The notes: generated by a model from the sequence alone, not told the origin. 64,000 nt of DNA from Haliscomenobacter hydrossis DSM 1100 (GCF_000212735.1 NC_015510.1:7875001-7939000); one strand, 5' to 3'; positions 15,942 through 25,360 are shown, counted from the first letter of the stretch. A program made the numbers and translations.

Positions 15942-16921
15942 CTATTTGATCAATAGGGAATCTTGCTTCGCTTTTTTGGCCTTCTTCTTAAAAAAGCCGC
16001 GCAGCAGAAAATTATGCTGCAATGCTTCCATGTTTTCCTCCAATTTTTGTGAGCTGCCTTCCAGGTTTTCAATGATCCCTTTCAATTGAGTGCCCGCCTT
16101 CTGATCCTGGATCAAAACCCCCATGGGTGTATTTGGGTTGCTACTCGATGTCTTAAGGTTGGCTACCATTGCGGCTGCATTATCCGTAGCTTGTTTCAAT
16201 TGAAAAACAGAAGCTTTTACCGACTTGAATACCGTTGTATCGGTGGTCAATTCATTGGCCAGAGTTCCTTTTTTATTGAGGCCGGCGCTGAAATCGACCA
16301 GAGAATTGACCAGTACTTCAGCCCGCTGCGAAGTATTTTGCAGCGAAGCAGTGGTGGAATTGAGCTGGTCGTACAGGGTGTTTTCGGCCAACAATTTTCC
16401 AATGGTGCCTTCCCCTTCCGCTATTTTTTTGCTGATGTTTTTAAAATCAGTGGTGATGGCCAATACGTTTTTATTGTTTTCCTGGAACATGTTGAGGATC
16501 TCCTCCGAGGAAAAAGTTTTTTCCACCAATAAGGTATCGCCTTCTTCCACTGCTCCCGAGCGGGTGTTGCCGCCAAAAATCACCAGTATTTTGTTCCCAA
16601 TGAGTCCATCGGCACTGATTCGTATTTTGGAATCCTTTTTAATGTATTCACGGTGTTTGGTATCAATTTTTATCCCACGGCTACCTGTGATTTTCCATAA
16701 AAAGCCAGGCTACTTACGGTTCCTATTTTTACCCCTGAAAACCAGATGTTGTTGCCCTCTTCCAGGCCGTTTACATCATCAAAAAGGGTAACGAGTTCTA
16801 TTTTCCTTTTAAAGGTATCATGGATATCGCCGACCATAAAAATGGCGACGACGAGTAGCAAAAGCCCTGCTAAAACAAAGACTCCCACCATTACAGCATG
16901 TTTATTTTGCGGATCTTGCAT
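15942..16921 (-). pseudogene. mlaD: MlaD-like MCE-domain protein, interrupted by a frameshift
   Basis: The first frame (16921-16670) encodes a membrane anchor (VMVGVFVLAGLLLLVVAIFM) and the start of the MCE domain (FDDVNGLEEGNNIWFSGVKI). It hits a TAA right after VAVG. The MCE domain continues in another frame (about IKIDTKHREYIKKDSKIRI, then ISADGLIGNKILVIFGG) to the stop at 15942, followed by a long helical tail of the phospholipid-shuttle type. A single missing base around 16671-16677 explains the break. MlaD holds lipids between the ABC transporter and the outer membrane. Either the gene is dead in this strain or the base was lost in sequencing. No slippery heptamer for programmed shifting is visible. 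Confidence 0.85.
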
Positions 16922-16924
16922 GGT

Positions 16925-17704
16925 CTATTGGATGAAATTGTAATTGAAAAAATCTTTTACCTGTTGGTTATCGGTACCGAATAGTTCCTCAAATTTCCCA
17001 CTTGGTAAAAATTTACCTTCAACCAACATGACGACACGATTGCACGTATTTTTGGCACAAGTCAGGTCGTGAGTAATGATGATGGAACTGGTATTGTATT
17101 TCTCCTGCACTTCGTTGATCAACTCATTGATTTCGGCAGAAGTAATCGGATCCAAGCCGGCCGTCGGTTCGTCGTACAACATGATTTCTGGTTTGAGAAT
17201 GAGTGCCCGTGCAATGCCGATTCTTTTCCGTTGGCCTCCCGACAATTCAGCGGGCATTCGCTCCGCTTTGTCTTTCAAACCCACTGCTTCCAGTGCTTCT
17301 TCTACCGCACTTTCCACTTCCTTTTTAGTCAGGTGTTTCACGTTCATGGTCAAGGGGAATGCCAGGTTTTCGAAAACGCTCATGCTGTCGTACAAGGCAC
17401 TGCCTTGAAAGGAAAAGCCGATGCGCAAGCGCAGTTCATCCAGCTCTTTTCCGTTCAATTCTTCAACTTCTTTTTCCAGCACATTTAAAGTACCTTTATC
17501 TGGCTTCAGCAAACCCACGATAATTTTGATCAGCACCGACTTACCCGAGCCGGATTTACCAAGTACGGCCACGTTTTCGCCTTCACAAACGGTCAAATCA
17601 ATACCTTTTAAAACATCCAGTGTACCAAAAGATTTATAGAGCCCTTGGATGGAGATGACTGGTTCTCCTTTGTTTTTATCCGGTTTACATTTGCTTTTTT
17701 GCAT
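16925..17704 (-). CDS. mlaF: MlaF phospholipid-transport ABC ATPase
   Basis: The 259-aa protein is an ABC ATPase: Walker A GKSGSGKS, signature ELSGGQRKRIGIARAL, Walker B IMLYDEPTAGLD and the His-switch in IIITHDL. The helical subdomain FSFQGSALYDSMSVFENLAF is the form seen in MlaF/Ttg2A. It powers lipid movement by MlaE. The stop lies 3 nt before the mlaD start and its own start is 3 nt after the mlaE stop, so the three genes are tightly coupled. Confidence 0.95.
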   Translation of the reverse strand: MQKSKCKPDKNKGEPVISIQGLYKSFGTLDVLKGIDLTVCEGENVAVLGKSGSGKSVLIKIIVGLLKPDKGTLNVLEKEVEELNGKELDELRLRIGFSFQGSALYDSMSVFENLAFPLTMNVKHLTKKEVESAVEEALEAVGLKDKAERMPAELSGGQRKRIGIARALILKPEIMLYDEPTAGLDPITSAEINELINEVQEKYNTSSIIITHDLTCAKNTCNRVVMLVEGKFLPSGKFEELFGTDNQQVKDFFNYNFIQ

Positions 17705-17707
17705 GAT

Positions 17708-18502
17708 TTAAAAATAACGTAACCAGTTGGATACCTGAACAATGATCACTTCTTCCAAAAAAACCAGAAACATGGCCAGCACGACCGCTTCATTGGCTGC
17801 TTTGCCCACGCCGTGGGTTCCTTTGGTGGCATTGAATCCCTTGTAACAGCCAATGATGCCAATTGTAAATCCATACACAGTTGCTTTGGCTGTGGCTGCG
17901 AATAGATCAACAAAAGTGATGCTCGAAAATGCATCTTTGAAAAAAGTGGTGAAGCTGGTTGTTTCAGCAGCGTGTACGTTGATGAAAGAACCCATTAGCC
18001 CAATAAAAATACAATACAGGGCCAGCAAGGGAACCATTATGGTGGCAGCAACTACCCGCGTAACGACCAGGTATTTAAAGGGATTAATGGCCGAAACTTC
18101 CATGGCTTCGATTTGCTCGGTTACTTTCATCGAGCTCAATTCTGCGCCAATGCTTGATCCTACTTTTCCCGCACAAATCAGCGCAGTCAGCACGGGCCCT
18201 AAGGCTCGAATGATGGCAATACCCACCAAATTGGGCAACCAGGACGCTGCACCAAAATCTTCGAGGGAAGGCCGGGATTGTTTGGTAAAAACGATACCAA
18301 TGATGAACCCGGTGACGGAAATCAGCGCAAGTGATTTGATGCCGATTTCGTAAGACTGGGTGATGATCGCGCGAATGTGGAAAGGAGGTACAAATACTTC
18401 TTTAAAAAAGCGAATTACAAATTTATAGGCGGTATAAACGCCAATAAAATATTCGTCAATGCTATCCGAAAATACAGTTTTTTTGGTATCGTCTTTACTC
18501 AT
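17708..18502 (-). CDS. mlaE: MlaE phospholipid-transport permease
   Basis: I take the start at 18502 (MSKDDTKKTVFSDSIDEYFI, 264 aa), whose ATG overlaps the stop of the SOUL gene as ATGA. The protein has five to six membrane spans and the MlaE permease blocks PNLVGIAIIRALGPVLTALI, CAGKVGSSIGAELSSMKVTE, EAMEVSAINPFKYLVVTRV and the C-terminal GKAANEAVVLAMFLVFLEEV. With MlaF it forms the inner-membrane transporter that keeps outer-membrane lipid asymmetry. The longer frame to 18532 adds ten unlikely residues. Confidence 0.95.
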   Translation of the reverse strand: MSKDDTKKTVFSDSIDEYFIGVYTAYKFVIRFFKEVFVPPFHIRAIITQSYEIGIKSLALISVTGFIIGIVFTKQSRPSLEDFGAASWLPNLVGIAIIRALGPVLTALICAGKVGSSIGAELSSMKVTEQIEAMEVSAINPFKYLVVTRVVAATIMVPLLALYCIFIGLMGSFINVHAAETTSFTTFFKDAFSSITFVDLFAATAKATVYGFTIGIIGCYKGFNATKGTHGVGKAANEAVVLAMFLVFLEEVIIVQVSNWLRYF

Positions 18503-19116
18503 TTGATGCTTAGTAAACTTGTTGATCCCCAATTCACATTTACGATGATTTCATTTTTTCGACCCAATAGTTGGTAAGGAGGATTGTATCCCAGGATGCG
18601 GAAACTTCCATAGTAAGCAATTGAGGACCTTTTGAGGTTTTTTTCCAACCTCCGGGTATTTATTTTGATGTCATCTTCAGTGGCAAATCCACCAAATCTG
18701 ATTGCAGCCACGTATTCATCCGCCATGGTTTCGAGCATCACTTCAGCATTCAGGGGTTTGGGTAAATTTCCTTGAACGTACTTGGCGGGCATTACAAAAC
18801 TCATTGAAGAGGTGTAATCATTGATGTCCATATGTACAGGGGAAGTCATGGCAATGCGCAAATTGCTTTCATTGCCTCCAACAATGTAGTTGGCCAATTT
18901 CCCAAATCCAGAACTGCCCAAATCCTGATAAGTCTTTGCTGATGAATTGATAGTGGCCATGACTACTGCGGGATAAAAGCGGATTTCAAAGTCTTTGCCT
19001 TTAAAAACCATTTGATAGTTTTGGGTTTCCGAAGTGTAAGAGGCCACCAGGAGATACAATTGGAAGATCAATAAGAAGGCAACCAAAAGTATGCTGAGGA
19101 TCAACAATATTTTCAT
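18499..19116 (-). CDS. SOUL heme-binding family protein, membrane-anchored
   Basis: The 205-aa product starts with a hydrophobic anchor (ILLILSILLVAFLLIFQLYL) followed by a SOUL domain: FEIRFYPAVVMATINSSAK, FGKLANYIVGGNESNLRIAM, TSPVHMDI, SMSFVMPAKYVQGNLPKPLN, and FGGFATEDDIKINTRRLEK. SOUL proteins bind heme or related molecules in eukaryotes; bacterial members are poorly studied. The gene overlaps mlaE by 4 nt (ATGA), a sign of translational coupling, and sits in the same transcript as the lipid transporter. A role near the membrane is likely from the anchor and the context. Confidence 0.9.
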   Translation of the reverse strand: MKILLILSILLVAFLLIFQLYLLVASYTSETQNYQMVFKGKDFEIRFYPAVVMATINSSAKTYQDLGSSGFGKLANYIVGGNESNLRIAMTSPVHMDINDYTSSMSFVMPAKYVQGNLPKPLNAEVMLETMADEYVAAIRFGGFATEDDIKINTRRLEKNLKRSSIAYYGSFRILGYNPPYQLLGRKNEIIVNVNWGSTSLLSIK

Positions 19117-19164
19117 GACGCGCTATTTGGAAAAATAAAATGGGAGAATATTTGCCCATTTTTA

Positions 19165-19416
19165 TTAATACACATACTCTTCATTGAAGGTAACCATCAA
19201 CTCATTGTCTAAAGACTTAACGCCGGCAGCATTCGAGGCAATTCGGCCAGCTTCTTCCCTTTGCAGCCATGTATTGACTTGCCCCACTAACTTTACGTTG
19301 GAACCGGAAACAATGACTTCGATATCATTGGTATCAAGCGACTCATTGCCAGCAAGTGCAAGCTCGATGTCCTTTTTTTGGATCTCAATTGGTTGTAAAA
19401 CTTCATCGCTTATCAT
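19165..19416 (-). CDS. BON-domain protein
   Basis: The 83-aa product is essentially one BON domain: DIELALAGNESLDTNDIEV, SGSNVKLVGQVNTWLQREEA, IASNAAGVKSLDNELMVTF. BON domains occur in OsmY, Kbp and related proteins and are thought to bind lipid or ligands. No signal peptide is visible. It is the first gene of the minus-strand run leading into SOUL and mlaEFD, with a 48-nt gap, and is divergent from dnaK. Confidence 0.85.
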   Translation of the reverse strand: MISDEVLQPIEIQKKDIELALAGNESLDTNDIEVIVSGSNVKLVGQVNTWLQREEAGRIASNAAGVKSLDNELMVTFNEEYVY

Positions 19417-19758
19417 GGAACGAGGTATAGCATTGTAAATGAATTTTCACAATGCTACAAAGGTGGGCTGTTTCAGGAGGGAATGTGTTACACATTTGTG
19501 GGGAATTGTTGCAGAATTCACAGGTAAAAATGATTATTTGGCCTGTCATTATGACGCTTAGTTGTTGTCGAAATACCCGTTTTGACTTAAATCGCGGAGT
19601 CGTATTTTTTCCTTCTGCCCAAATGTCAGTTCTCTTCTGCCATTCCCCCCTTTGGCACATCCCTTGCTATCCATTGCTCGTAAACAAGAATTTCAGAGTT
19701 CAATCAAGCAAGACAGCGCAAGAACGAGCTCTTCATAAACAACATAAAGTACAAGAAC
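19417..19758. other. Divergent promoter region between the BON gene and dnaK
   Basis: This 342-nt stretch separates the BON gene (minus) from dnaK (plus). I looked for the CIRCE operator (TTAGCACTC-N9-GAGTGCTAA) and found none, so HrcA-type control is not supported here. Short frames in it have no recognisable product. Confidence 0.6.
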
Positions 19759-21672
19759 ATGGGAAAAATTATCGGAATTGACCTTGGTACCACTAACTCT
19801 TGTGTGGCGGTAATGGAAGGAAATGAACCGGTGGTAATTCCGAACGACGAAGGTCGGCGCACCACGCCATCCGTTGTAGGTTTTCAAGACAACGGGGAGC
19901 GCAAAATCGGTGATCCTGCCAAACGCCAAGCCATTACGAACCCCAGGCGCACCATTGCTTCGATCAAGCGCTTTATGGGTCGTCGCGCATCGGAAGTACA
20001 AGGTGAAATCAGCCGCATGGCCTACACGATCGCCAAAGGCGACAACGACACCGTTCGGGTAGACATTGACGGCCGCATGTATACGCCCCAGGAAATTTCT
20101 GCAATGGTACTGCAGAAAATGAAAAAAATCGCCGAAGATTACCTTGGCCAGGAAGTTACCGAAGCAGTAGTTACGGTACCTGCCTATTTCAATGACTCTC
20201 AACGCCAGGCGACCAAAGAAGCGGGTGAGATTGCTGGTTTGAAAATCAGCCGGATCATCAACGAGCCTACGGCTGCCGCTTTGGCTTACGGCCTCGACAA
20301 GCGCAACAAAGACATGACCATTGCGGTGTACGACCTTGGTGGTGGTACCTTCGATATCTCCATCCTGGAAATGGGTGAAGGTTTGTTCGAAGTAAAATCT
20401 ACCAACGGGGATACCCACCTGGGTGGTGACGACTTCGACGGCGTGATCATCGACTGGTTGGCCGAAATGTTCAAGCAGCAAGAAAACATCGATCTGCGCA
20501 AAGACCCTATGGCCTTGCAACGTTTGAAAGACGCTGCGGAAAAAGCCAAAATCGATCTGTCTTCTTCAACTGAAACCGACATCACGCTGCCCTACATCAC
20601 GGCAGTAGATGGTGTGCCCAAACACTTGACCACCAAGTTGACCCGCGCACAGTTTGAAAAGATGATTGACACCCTGGTACAACGTTCGCTGGAGCCTTGC
20701 CGCAAAGCCTTGCAAGATGCTGGCATGAGCAAAAATGACATCGATGAGGTGATTCTTGTCGGTGGTTCGACCCGGATCCCGCGCATCCAGCAAGCGGTTG
20801 AAGATTTCTTTGGCAAAAAACCCAACAAAGGGGTTAACCCCGATGAGGTAGTAGCCATTGGCGCTTCGATCCAGGGTGGTGTATTGAGCGGCGATGTGAA
20901 AGACGTACTTTTGCTCGACGTTACGCCACTTTCTTTGGGCATCGAAACGATGGGCAACATGTACGATGTAGTAATCGAGTCCAATACCACGATTCCTACC
21001 AAGAAATCAAAAACATACTCTACAGCTTCGGACAACCAGCCCAGCGTAGAAATACACGTATTGCAAGGAGAACGCCCGATGGCGAAAGACAACCGTACGG
21101 TTGGCCGCTTCATCCTCGATGGCATCCCACCCGCACCTCGTGGTGTACCACAAGTTGAAGTTATCTTTGACATCGACGCCAACGGTATCCTGAGTGTAAC
21201 CGCTAAAGATAAAGGCACTGGAAAAGAGCAAAGTGTACGCATCGAAGCTTCTACTGGTCTTGACCAAAAAGAAATCGAACGGATGCGCGCAGAAGCTGCC
21301 GCCAACGCTGATACCGACCGCTTAGCTCGTGAACGCGCTGAAAAACTGAACACGGCCGATGGTTTGATTTTCAATACCGAAAAACAAATCAAAGAGTACG
21401 GTGACAAGATTCCTGCTGACAAAAAAGCAGACATCGAGTCAGCGCTCAACGAATTGCGTGAAGCGCACAAAGCCCAGGATCTGGATGCCATCGATACTGC
21501 TTCGCAGAAATTGAATACGGCATGGCAGGCAGCAAGCCAAGATTTGTACCAAGCTTCAAACGAAGCCGGTGCTGATGATACTGCGCCAAACGCAGGTGCA
21601 GCAGGTGGTAGCGCTAGTGGTGCTCCCGATGACGTGACGGATGTTGAATACGAAGAAGTAGATAAGAAATAA
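19759..21672 (+). CDS. dnaK: Chaperone protein DnaK (Hsp70)
   Basis: The 637-aa protein is full length. Nucleotide-binding domain motifs are [18 protein letters not shown] (phosphate 1), [38 protein letters not shown] (phosphate 2), and [20 protein letters not shown] (adenosine). The linker [18 protein letters not shown] leads into the substrate-binding domain. The end, [12 protein letters not shown], is the expected C-terminus. It folds nascent and stressed proteins with DnaJ and GrpE; neither partner gene is adjacent, and no CIRCE element is seen upstream. Long antisense frames across this gene are shadows of its codon bias. Confidence 0.99.
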   Translation: MGKIIGIDLGTTNSCVAVMEGNEPVVIPNDEGRRTTPSVVGFQDNGERKIGDPAKRQAITNPRRTIASIKRFMGRRASEVQGEISRMAYTIAKGDNDTVRVDIDGRMYTPQEISAMVLQKMKKIAEDYLGQEVTEAVVTVPAYFNDSQRQATKEAGEIAGLKISRIINEPTAAALAYGLDKRNKDMTIAVYDLGGGTFDISILEMGEGLFEVKSTNGDTHLGGDDFDGVIIDWLAEMFKQQENIDLRKDPMALQRLKDAAEKAKIDLSSSTETDITLPYITAVDGVPKHLTTKLTRAQFEKMIDTLVQRSLEPCRKALQDAGMSKNDIDEVILVGGSTRIPRIQQAVEDFFGKKPNKGVNPDEVVAIGASIQGGVLSGDVKDVLLLDVTPLSLGIETMGNMYDVVIESNTTIPTKKSKTYSTASDNQPSVEIHVLQGERPMAKDNRTVGRFILDGIPPAPRGVPQVEVIFDIDANGILSVTAKDKGTGKEQSVRIEASTGLDQKEIERMRAEAAANADTDRLARERAEKLNTADGLIFNTEKQIKEYGDKIPADKKADIESALNELREAHKAQDLDAIDTASQKLNTAWQAASQDLYQASNEAGADDTAPNAGAAGGSASGAPDDVTDVEYEEVDKK

Positions 21673-21677
21673 TCGTA

Positions 21678-21743
21678 GGGGCACCCCTGCGTGGGTGCCC
21701 CACCCCCACAAAAAAAATGCGCCCAAAAGGCGCATTTTTTTTT
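21678..21743. terminator. Double hairpin terminator between dnaK and the glycosyltransferase gene
   Basis: The first hairpin is GGGGCACCCC-TGC-GTGGGTGCCCC; the second is AAAATGCGCC-CAAAA-GGCGCATTTT with A and T runs on both sides, so it can stop transcription in both directions. It lies between the converging ends of dnaK and the GT2 gene. Confidence 0.85.
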
Positions 21744-21781
21744 GTATTTATAGGATCGCATAGGGCAATCAGATAGGGCAA

Positions 21782-22525
21782 TCACATAGGATTGCCCCTA
21801 CGGTAACTATTAAAAAAACTCCGCCAGCACATCTGAAATACCCCCACAATGGCTTCTTGAATAATGTTGGCCGACATCTTTGACACGCCAGCCACCCGAT
21901 CGACAAATGTAATCGGTACTTCGGCAATCTTGAAGCCAAGCAAATGGCTAGCGTATTTCATTTCAATCTGAAAAGCATATCCCACAAAACGTATTTTATC
22001 CAGATCGATACTTTCCAGCACTTTACGACGATAACAGATAAAACCGGCCGTAGGGTCTTTGACCGGCATGAAGGTCATTAACCGTACGTATAGGGAAGCC
22101 CCGTACGACAACACAATCCTATCCCAGGACCAATTGCTGACTTTCCCGCCTCGGGTGTAGCGAGAACCCACCGACAAATCGGCACCAGCGATGGCACAAG
22201 CTTCGTACAAACGGGGAAGATCCTGAGGGTTGTGTGAAAAATCGGCGTCCATTTCAAAAATGTAGGGGTAACCGTGTTCCAAACCCCATTTGAATCCTGC
22301 GATATAGGCCGTACCAAGTCCTAATTTACCAGCACGTTCGAGCAGGTGTAATCGGTCGGTGTATATTTCCTGTAGGTTCTTGACAAGTTGTGCGGTACCA
22401 TCCGGCGAACCGTCGTCAACGATCAACACGTGGAAAGGGTGAGTAAGGGCAAACACCGTATTGAGCATCCGCTCAATGTTTTCCTTCTCATTGTATGTAG
22501 GAATGATGACCAAACTATCTGACAA
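21782..22525 (-). CDS. Dolichol-phosphate-mannose-synthase-like GT2 glycosyltransferase
   Basis: The 247-aa protein is a GT-A fold polyprenol monophosphomannose synthase: VIIPTYNEKENIERML, HVLIVDDGSPDGTAQLVKNL, GAGxxxG-like GKLGLGTAYIAGFKWGLEHG, and the metal site FEMDADFSHNPQDLPRL. It transfers mannose or another hexose from a nucleotide sugar to polyprenyl phosphate. It lacks the C-terminal membrane domain of longer relatives, so it is a soluble or peripheral type. A possible -7 box TATATTTG lies upstream at 22603-22610. Confidence 0.9.
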   Translation of the reverse strand: MSDSLVIIPTYNEKENIERMLNTVFALTHPFHVLIVDDGSPDGTAQLVKNLQEIYTDRLHLLERAGKLGLGTAYIAGFKWGLEHGYPYIFEMDADFSHNPQDLPRLYEACAIAGADLSVGSRYTRGGKVSNWSWDRIVLSYGASLYVRLMTFMPVKDPTAGFICYRRKVLESIDLDKIRFVGYAFQIEMKYASHLLGFKIAEVPITFVDRVAGVSKMSANIIQEAIVGVFQMCWRSFFNSYRRGNPM

Positions 22526-22562
22526 AACAATAAATTTGGGTGATGAACAATGTGCTAGACTG

Positions 22563-22590
22563 GAACGCTAAATGCTACGCTTTAGCGTTC
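22563..22590 (-). terminator. Hairpin downstream of the first 2TM gene
   Basis: GAACGCTAAA-TGCTACGC-TTTAGCGTTC is a perfect 10-bp stem. On the minus strand it follows the 2TM gene ending at 22659 and precedes the GT2 gene. T-runs are weak, so termination is likely but not certain. Confidence 0.55.
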
Positions 22591-22658
22591 AAAAAGAGTG
22601 GGCAAATATAATGTGAAAAAAAAATAAGTAAGGCGTAAAAAATTAAACAAACCCCGAA

Positions 22659-23069
22659 TCACACCAATTCATTGTCATCCCAGGATTCCTTTTTTCGTTT
22701 CTCGAGCTCTTTTAATTCCAGCGGTTTTTCCTCTCTGGGGGCTGGTTTTGAGATGTCCATGCCCTTTTTTTCCAACCTGCGCAGTTCCGCCTGGATTTGT
22801 TTTTCTTCCCATTCAGGCGACATTTCTTCGATCAACCCGGGGATGCCAAATATATTCACGTAATGAAACGCCAGGCCAACCCCCCAACCCAGCATGGGCC
22901 AGTAAAACCACCATTGCCCGGGACTGCTCAGGTAATTGATCATGTAAAAAAATGCGCTCATCACCACGTAGGATGAAAGGTGGCGGTAGAATTGTTTCTT
23001 TTCTTCCACCCTTTTTTTGGCAATGTCGTATGCCGTTAGTGGTTCCTGGTTTCTTCGATTTCTTCCCAT
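22659..23069 (-). CDS. 2TM domain protein (first copy)
   Basis: Starting at MGRNRRNQEPLTAYDIAKKR the product is 136 aa; the longer frame to 23126 adds a low-quality leader. It has the 2TM-domain pattern: a charged segment (KKRVEEKKQFYRHLSSYVV), two membrane spans around residues 35-75 separated by WWFYWPMLGWGVGLAFHYV, and a charged C-terminal helix (IQAELRRLEKKGMD). The family is small, membrane-bound and of unknown function, sometimes fused to LytTR or histidine-kinase domains. A second copy lies 121 nt upstream on the same strand. Confidence 0.85.
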   Translation of the reverse strand: MGRNRRNQEPLTAYDIAKKRVEEKKQFYRHLSSYVVMSAFFYMINYLSSPGQWWFYWPMLGWGVGLAFHYVNIFGIPGLIEEMSPEWEEKQIQAELRRLEKKGMDISKPAPREEKPLELKELEKRKKESWDDNELV

Positions 23070-23190
23070 GAGTAAAATATAGGTTCGCGGTGACGAGCCA
23101 CTTGGCTTCAATAATGAGGGGCTCACCTCAATGAAGCAAATTTACATAGATATGCCGAAACCTATGTCGATTCAGTGCAGTAAATGTAGA

Positions 23191-23568
23191 TTAAACCAAG
23201 TCTTTGTCTGACCAATTGGGGCCTTTGTCTTTTGGTTCATCTTGCTCTTCGTCTTGATCATCATCATCCAAAGGCATCTTTGCTGCCTCAGTAGGCCAAC
23301 CAAACACGGAATAATAATGCACCAAAACGCCGATTCCCCAAAAGAAAGCAATGGGGAAGAAACTGAAGATGTTGCCATGGTTTTTGTACAGGAAAAACCC
23401 CATAATGGCAATGTACCAGGTCAGGTGTTTGTAAAACTTGGCCTCCGGGCTTTGTTGACGGCGTTTGTAATTCTGGAAATCCCGCCATTCTTTTTTATTG
23501 ATGGGGCCCCGATTGAAAAATTCATCATTCTCGCCGTAGCGTTGTTTGTAACGTGATTGTCCGCACAT
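23191..23568 (-). CDS. 2TM domain protein (second copy)
   Basis: The start at 23568 (MCGQSRYKQRYGENDEFFNR, 125 aa) is chosen because the longer frame overlaps the serine hydrolase gene by about 95 nt. It shares the pattern of its neighbour: a charged lead (SPEAKFYKHLTWYIAIMGFF), two membrane spans, the aromatic turn FFWGIGVLVHYYSVFG, and an Asp/Glu-rich tail (DDDDQDEEQDEPKDK). Both copies end with WDDNELV or WSDKDLV, a shared C-terminal motif. Function is unknown. Confidence 0.8.
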   Translation of the reverse strand: MCGQSRYKQRYGENDEFFNRGPINKKEWRDFQNYKRRQQSPEAKFYKHLTWYIAIMGFFLYKNHGNIFSFFPIAFFWGIGVLVHYYSVFGWPTEAAKMPLDDDDQDEEQDEPKDKGPNWSDKDLV

Positions 23569-23656
23569 GATATTGGTGGTTTTGTCCAAAATTGTCCCCA
23601 ATCTCAGGCAAAGCCAATTTTTATAGACGAGTTTCCGGGATTGATCGGTAAAGGGA

Positions 23657-24952
23657 TCAATCGCCCCCGGGTAGGAGTACCACTCTTTCAATTCCGAATG
23701 CTGATTTGAGGAAATAAACCCCACTAGGTAAGTCGTATACCTCCAGGCCACGGTTCATTTGACTGAGTTCAAAACGCAAAACGATTTGCCCCTTGGTGTT
23801 GACCAAACTGGCGGCCCCTTTTTTGTCGGTTCGTGCATACAAGTGCCCTCCGCGGGCAGGATTCGGGTAAATACCCATTCGCTCCTGTGCTACCATTTCC
23901 CTGGTGCTGGTACTTACACTCAGGGCTGTACGGATGGCATCCACCAATTGAAACGTAAAAGGAGTGGTGATGGCTGAAAGTGAAGACATAAAAACGACGC
24001 CGGTAACGCCTCTGACCCGATCTACCCAAAAATAAGTGCCAAAAGCTCCAGCTCCGCTGATTTGTTCCTGGTACATGGTGGTGGGGTTGTAAATGTCTTG
24101 CCAGGTACCAATTCCGTAATAGATGGTGCTTGCGGCGTACGGATTGTTGTTTCTGGGTTTATCGGGGTAGGGTGAGGCCAACTGGGGGGCTTTGTTGGTT
24201 TGGTCTTTCCACAATTCCTCCATCACTGCGGCACTGATCAATTGTTTTCCCTGGAATTTTCCCCGATTGAGGATTAACTCGGCCAGTAGCATGATGTCTT
24301 TAGGCGAGGTACAAACACCCCCGGCAATGCGTGGATTGCTGGCGCTGTTGAGGCAAAAACTGGTTTGGCTCAACCCGAGAGGATTGCCCAGGTATTCCTC
24401 AAAGGCCTGATTCCAGGACTTGCCCGTGACGACTTCCGCAATCCTGCCCGCCACTTGCATCGATACTCCCCCATAGGCAAAAGCGGTTCCGGGTTGATAT
24501 GCAAAAGGTACAGTTTCGGCAACGGTATTGGCAACTTCTTCCAGGGTCATGGTTCTGCTGCTCAGAAAATTAGAAGTTTCATCCCCAGGGAAACCACTGG
24601 AGTGTGAGAACAATTGCCGGATGGTCGGGCTTCCTTTGCCATACTTTGTAAAAATGGGCAAGTGTTTACCCAGTGTATCGTCCAGACTCAACAATCCTTT
24701 ATCAACCAACGCCAGCATCAATACCCCGCTGAAGGTTTTGCTCACCGAGGCAACTGCGGCAATGGACAAGGAGTCATAACCGCCAATACTGCGATAATAA
24801 ATGGGTTTCCCTTGTTGTTGCACCAGCACGCACACCTTGTTGCGGTAAACGGTTAAGTTTTTTTGTAAAATGGCATCAGCTTGGCTAAAATTTTGGCCAA
24901 ATAACAGCGAAGCGGAGAAAAGGAAGGCGAGGAAGTAGCAAGATTGTTTCAT
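23657..24952 (-). CDS. Secreted class C beta-lactamase-like serine hydrolase with T9SS sorting domain
   Basis: The 431-aa product has a signal peptide (FLAFLFSASLLFGQ) and a serine beta-lactamase/D-peptidase domain. The SxxK motif is VASVSKTFSGVLML (nucleophile Ser and general base Lys); the second motif is a YxG form (FAYGGVSM), and a third block is SGAGAFGTYFWVDR. The last 75 residues (MGIYPNPARGGHLYARTD to the end) form a type A sorting domain for type IX secretion, so it is exported to the surface. It may hydrolyse esters or D-peptides; real beta-lactamase activity cannot be claimed from sequence. Confidence 0.9.
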   Translation of the reverse strand: MKQSCYFLAFLFSASLLFGQNFSQADAILQKNLTVYRNKVCVLVQQQGKPIYYRSIGGYDSLSIAAVASVSKTFSGVLMLALVDKGLLSLDDTLGKHLPIFTKYGKGSPTIRQLFSHSSGFPGDETSNFLSSRTMTLEEVANTVAETVPFAYQPGTAFAYGGVSMQVAGRIAEVVTGKSWNQAFEEYLGNPLGLSQTSFCLNSASNPRIAGGVCTSPKDIMLLAELILNRGKFQGKQLISAAVMEELWKDQTNKAPQLASPYPDKPRNNNPYAASTIYYGIGTWQDIYNPTTMYQEQISGAGAFGTYFWVDRVRGVTGVVFMSSLSAITTPFTFQLVDAIRTALSVSTSTREMVAQERMGIYPNPARGGHLYARTDKKGAASLVNTKGQIVLRFELSQMNRGLEVYDLPSGVYFLKSAFGIERVVLLPGGD

Positions 24953-24988
24953 AAAAGAGGCTTTCCACTTTGACGGTGAAAAGCCTTT
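24953..24988 (-). terminator. Hairpin after the small membrane protein gene
   Basis: AAAGAGGCTTTCCAC pairs with GTGAAAAGCCTTT with one or two mismatches. On the minus strand it follows the gene ending at 25013 and precedes the serine hydrolase start. Confidence 0.6.
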
Positions 24989-25012
24989 CAGGTTTAGTCT
25001 ATGCCAATAATT

Positions 25013-25360
25013 TTATTTCGCTATCACTTGTTTGAGGGCATGACCCGTCAGGCCAAACAGCCCGCCAATCAATCCACCCAATGCCGCAGTGATCAATACC
25101 AGTTGCAGGTCACTCATTCCGCCGAATAATGCACCCATTTTTCCGGCTAATAATCCAGCATTGCCAGCATTTTGTATAAAAGCCAAAACACCCCAAACCA
25201 ATGTCAATACCGTGCCAGCTTGTGAAAACGCCAACAGGTTATTAGAAGCAAAATAGCCAAATACGAGTGCCGGAATGGCCACACTCCACCAAGGTAAAAA
25301 CTGTGGGAGTAAGTAATAAGCCAATGCAAGAGCCAGGATCAAAAGTGTATTTTTCAGCAT
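25013..25360 (-). CDS. Small hydrophobic membrane protein (hypothetical)
   Basis: The 115-aa product is nearly all hydrophobic with about four membrane spans: TLLILALALAYYLLPQFLP, VAIPALVFGYFASNNLLAF, VLTLVWGVLAFI and LVLITAALGGLIGGLFGLTG. Glycine-rich packing motifs (GGLIGGLFGLTG) occur in the last span. I recognise no family. It lies 34 nt downstream of the NCS1 permease gene on the same strand, so it could be co-expressed and perhaps serve as an accessory subunit, but this is inference. Confidence 0.7.
   Translation of the reverse strand: MLKNTLLILALALAYYLLPQFLPWWSVAIPALVFGYFASNNLLAFSQAGTVLTLVWGVLAFIQNAGNAGLLAGKMGALFGGMSDLQLVLITAALGGLIGGLFGLTGHALKQVIAK

Noticed and set aside
16660-16680. 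Programmed frameshift in mlaD
   Set aside because: No slippery heptamer or downstream pseudoknot is visible; a one-base loss is simpler.
19417-19758. CIRCE operator upstream of dnaK
   Set aside because: The TTAGCACTC-N9-GAGTGCTAA pattern is not present.
19693-21785. Long antisense frames over dnaK (275 aa and 397 aa)
   Set aside because: They lie wholly opposite dnaK, are Ser/Pro/Arg-rich, and have no domain. They are explained by the codon bias of dnaK.
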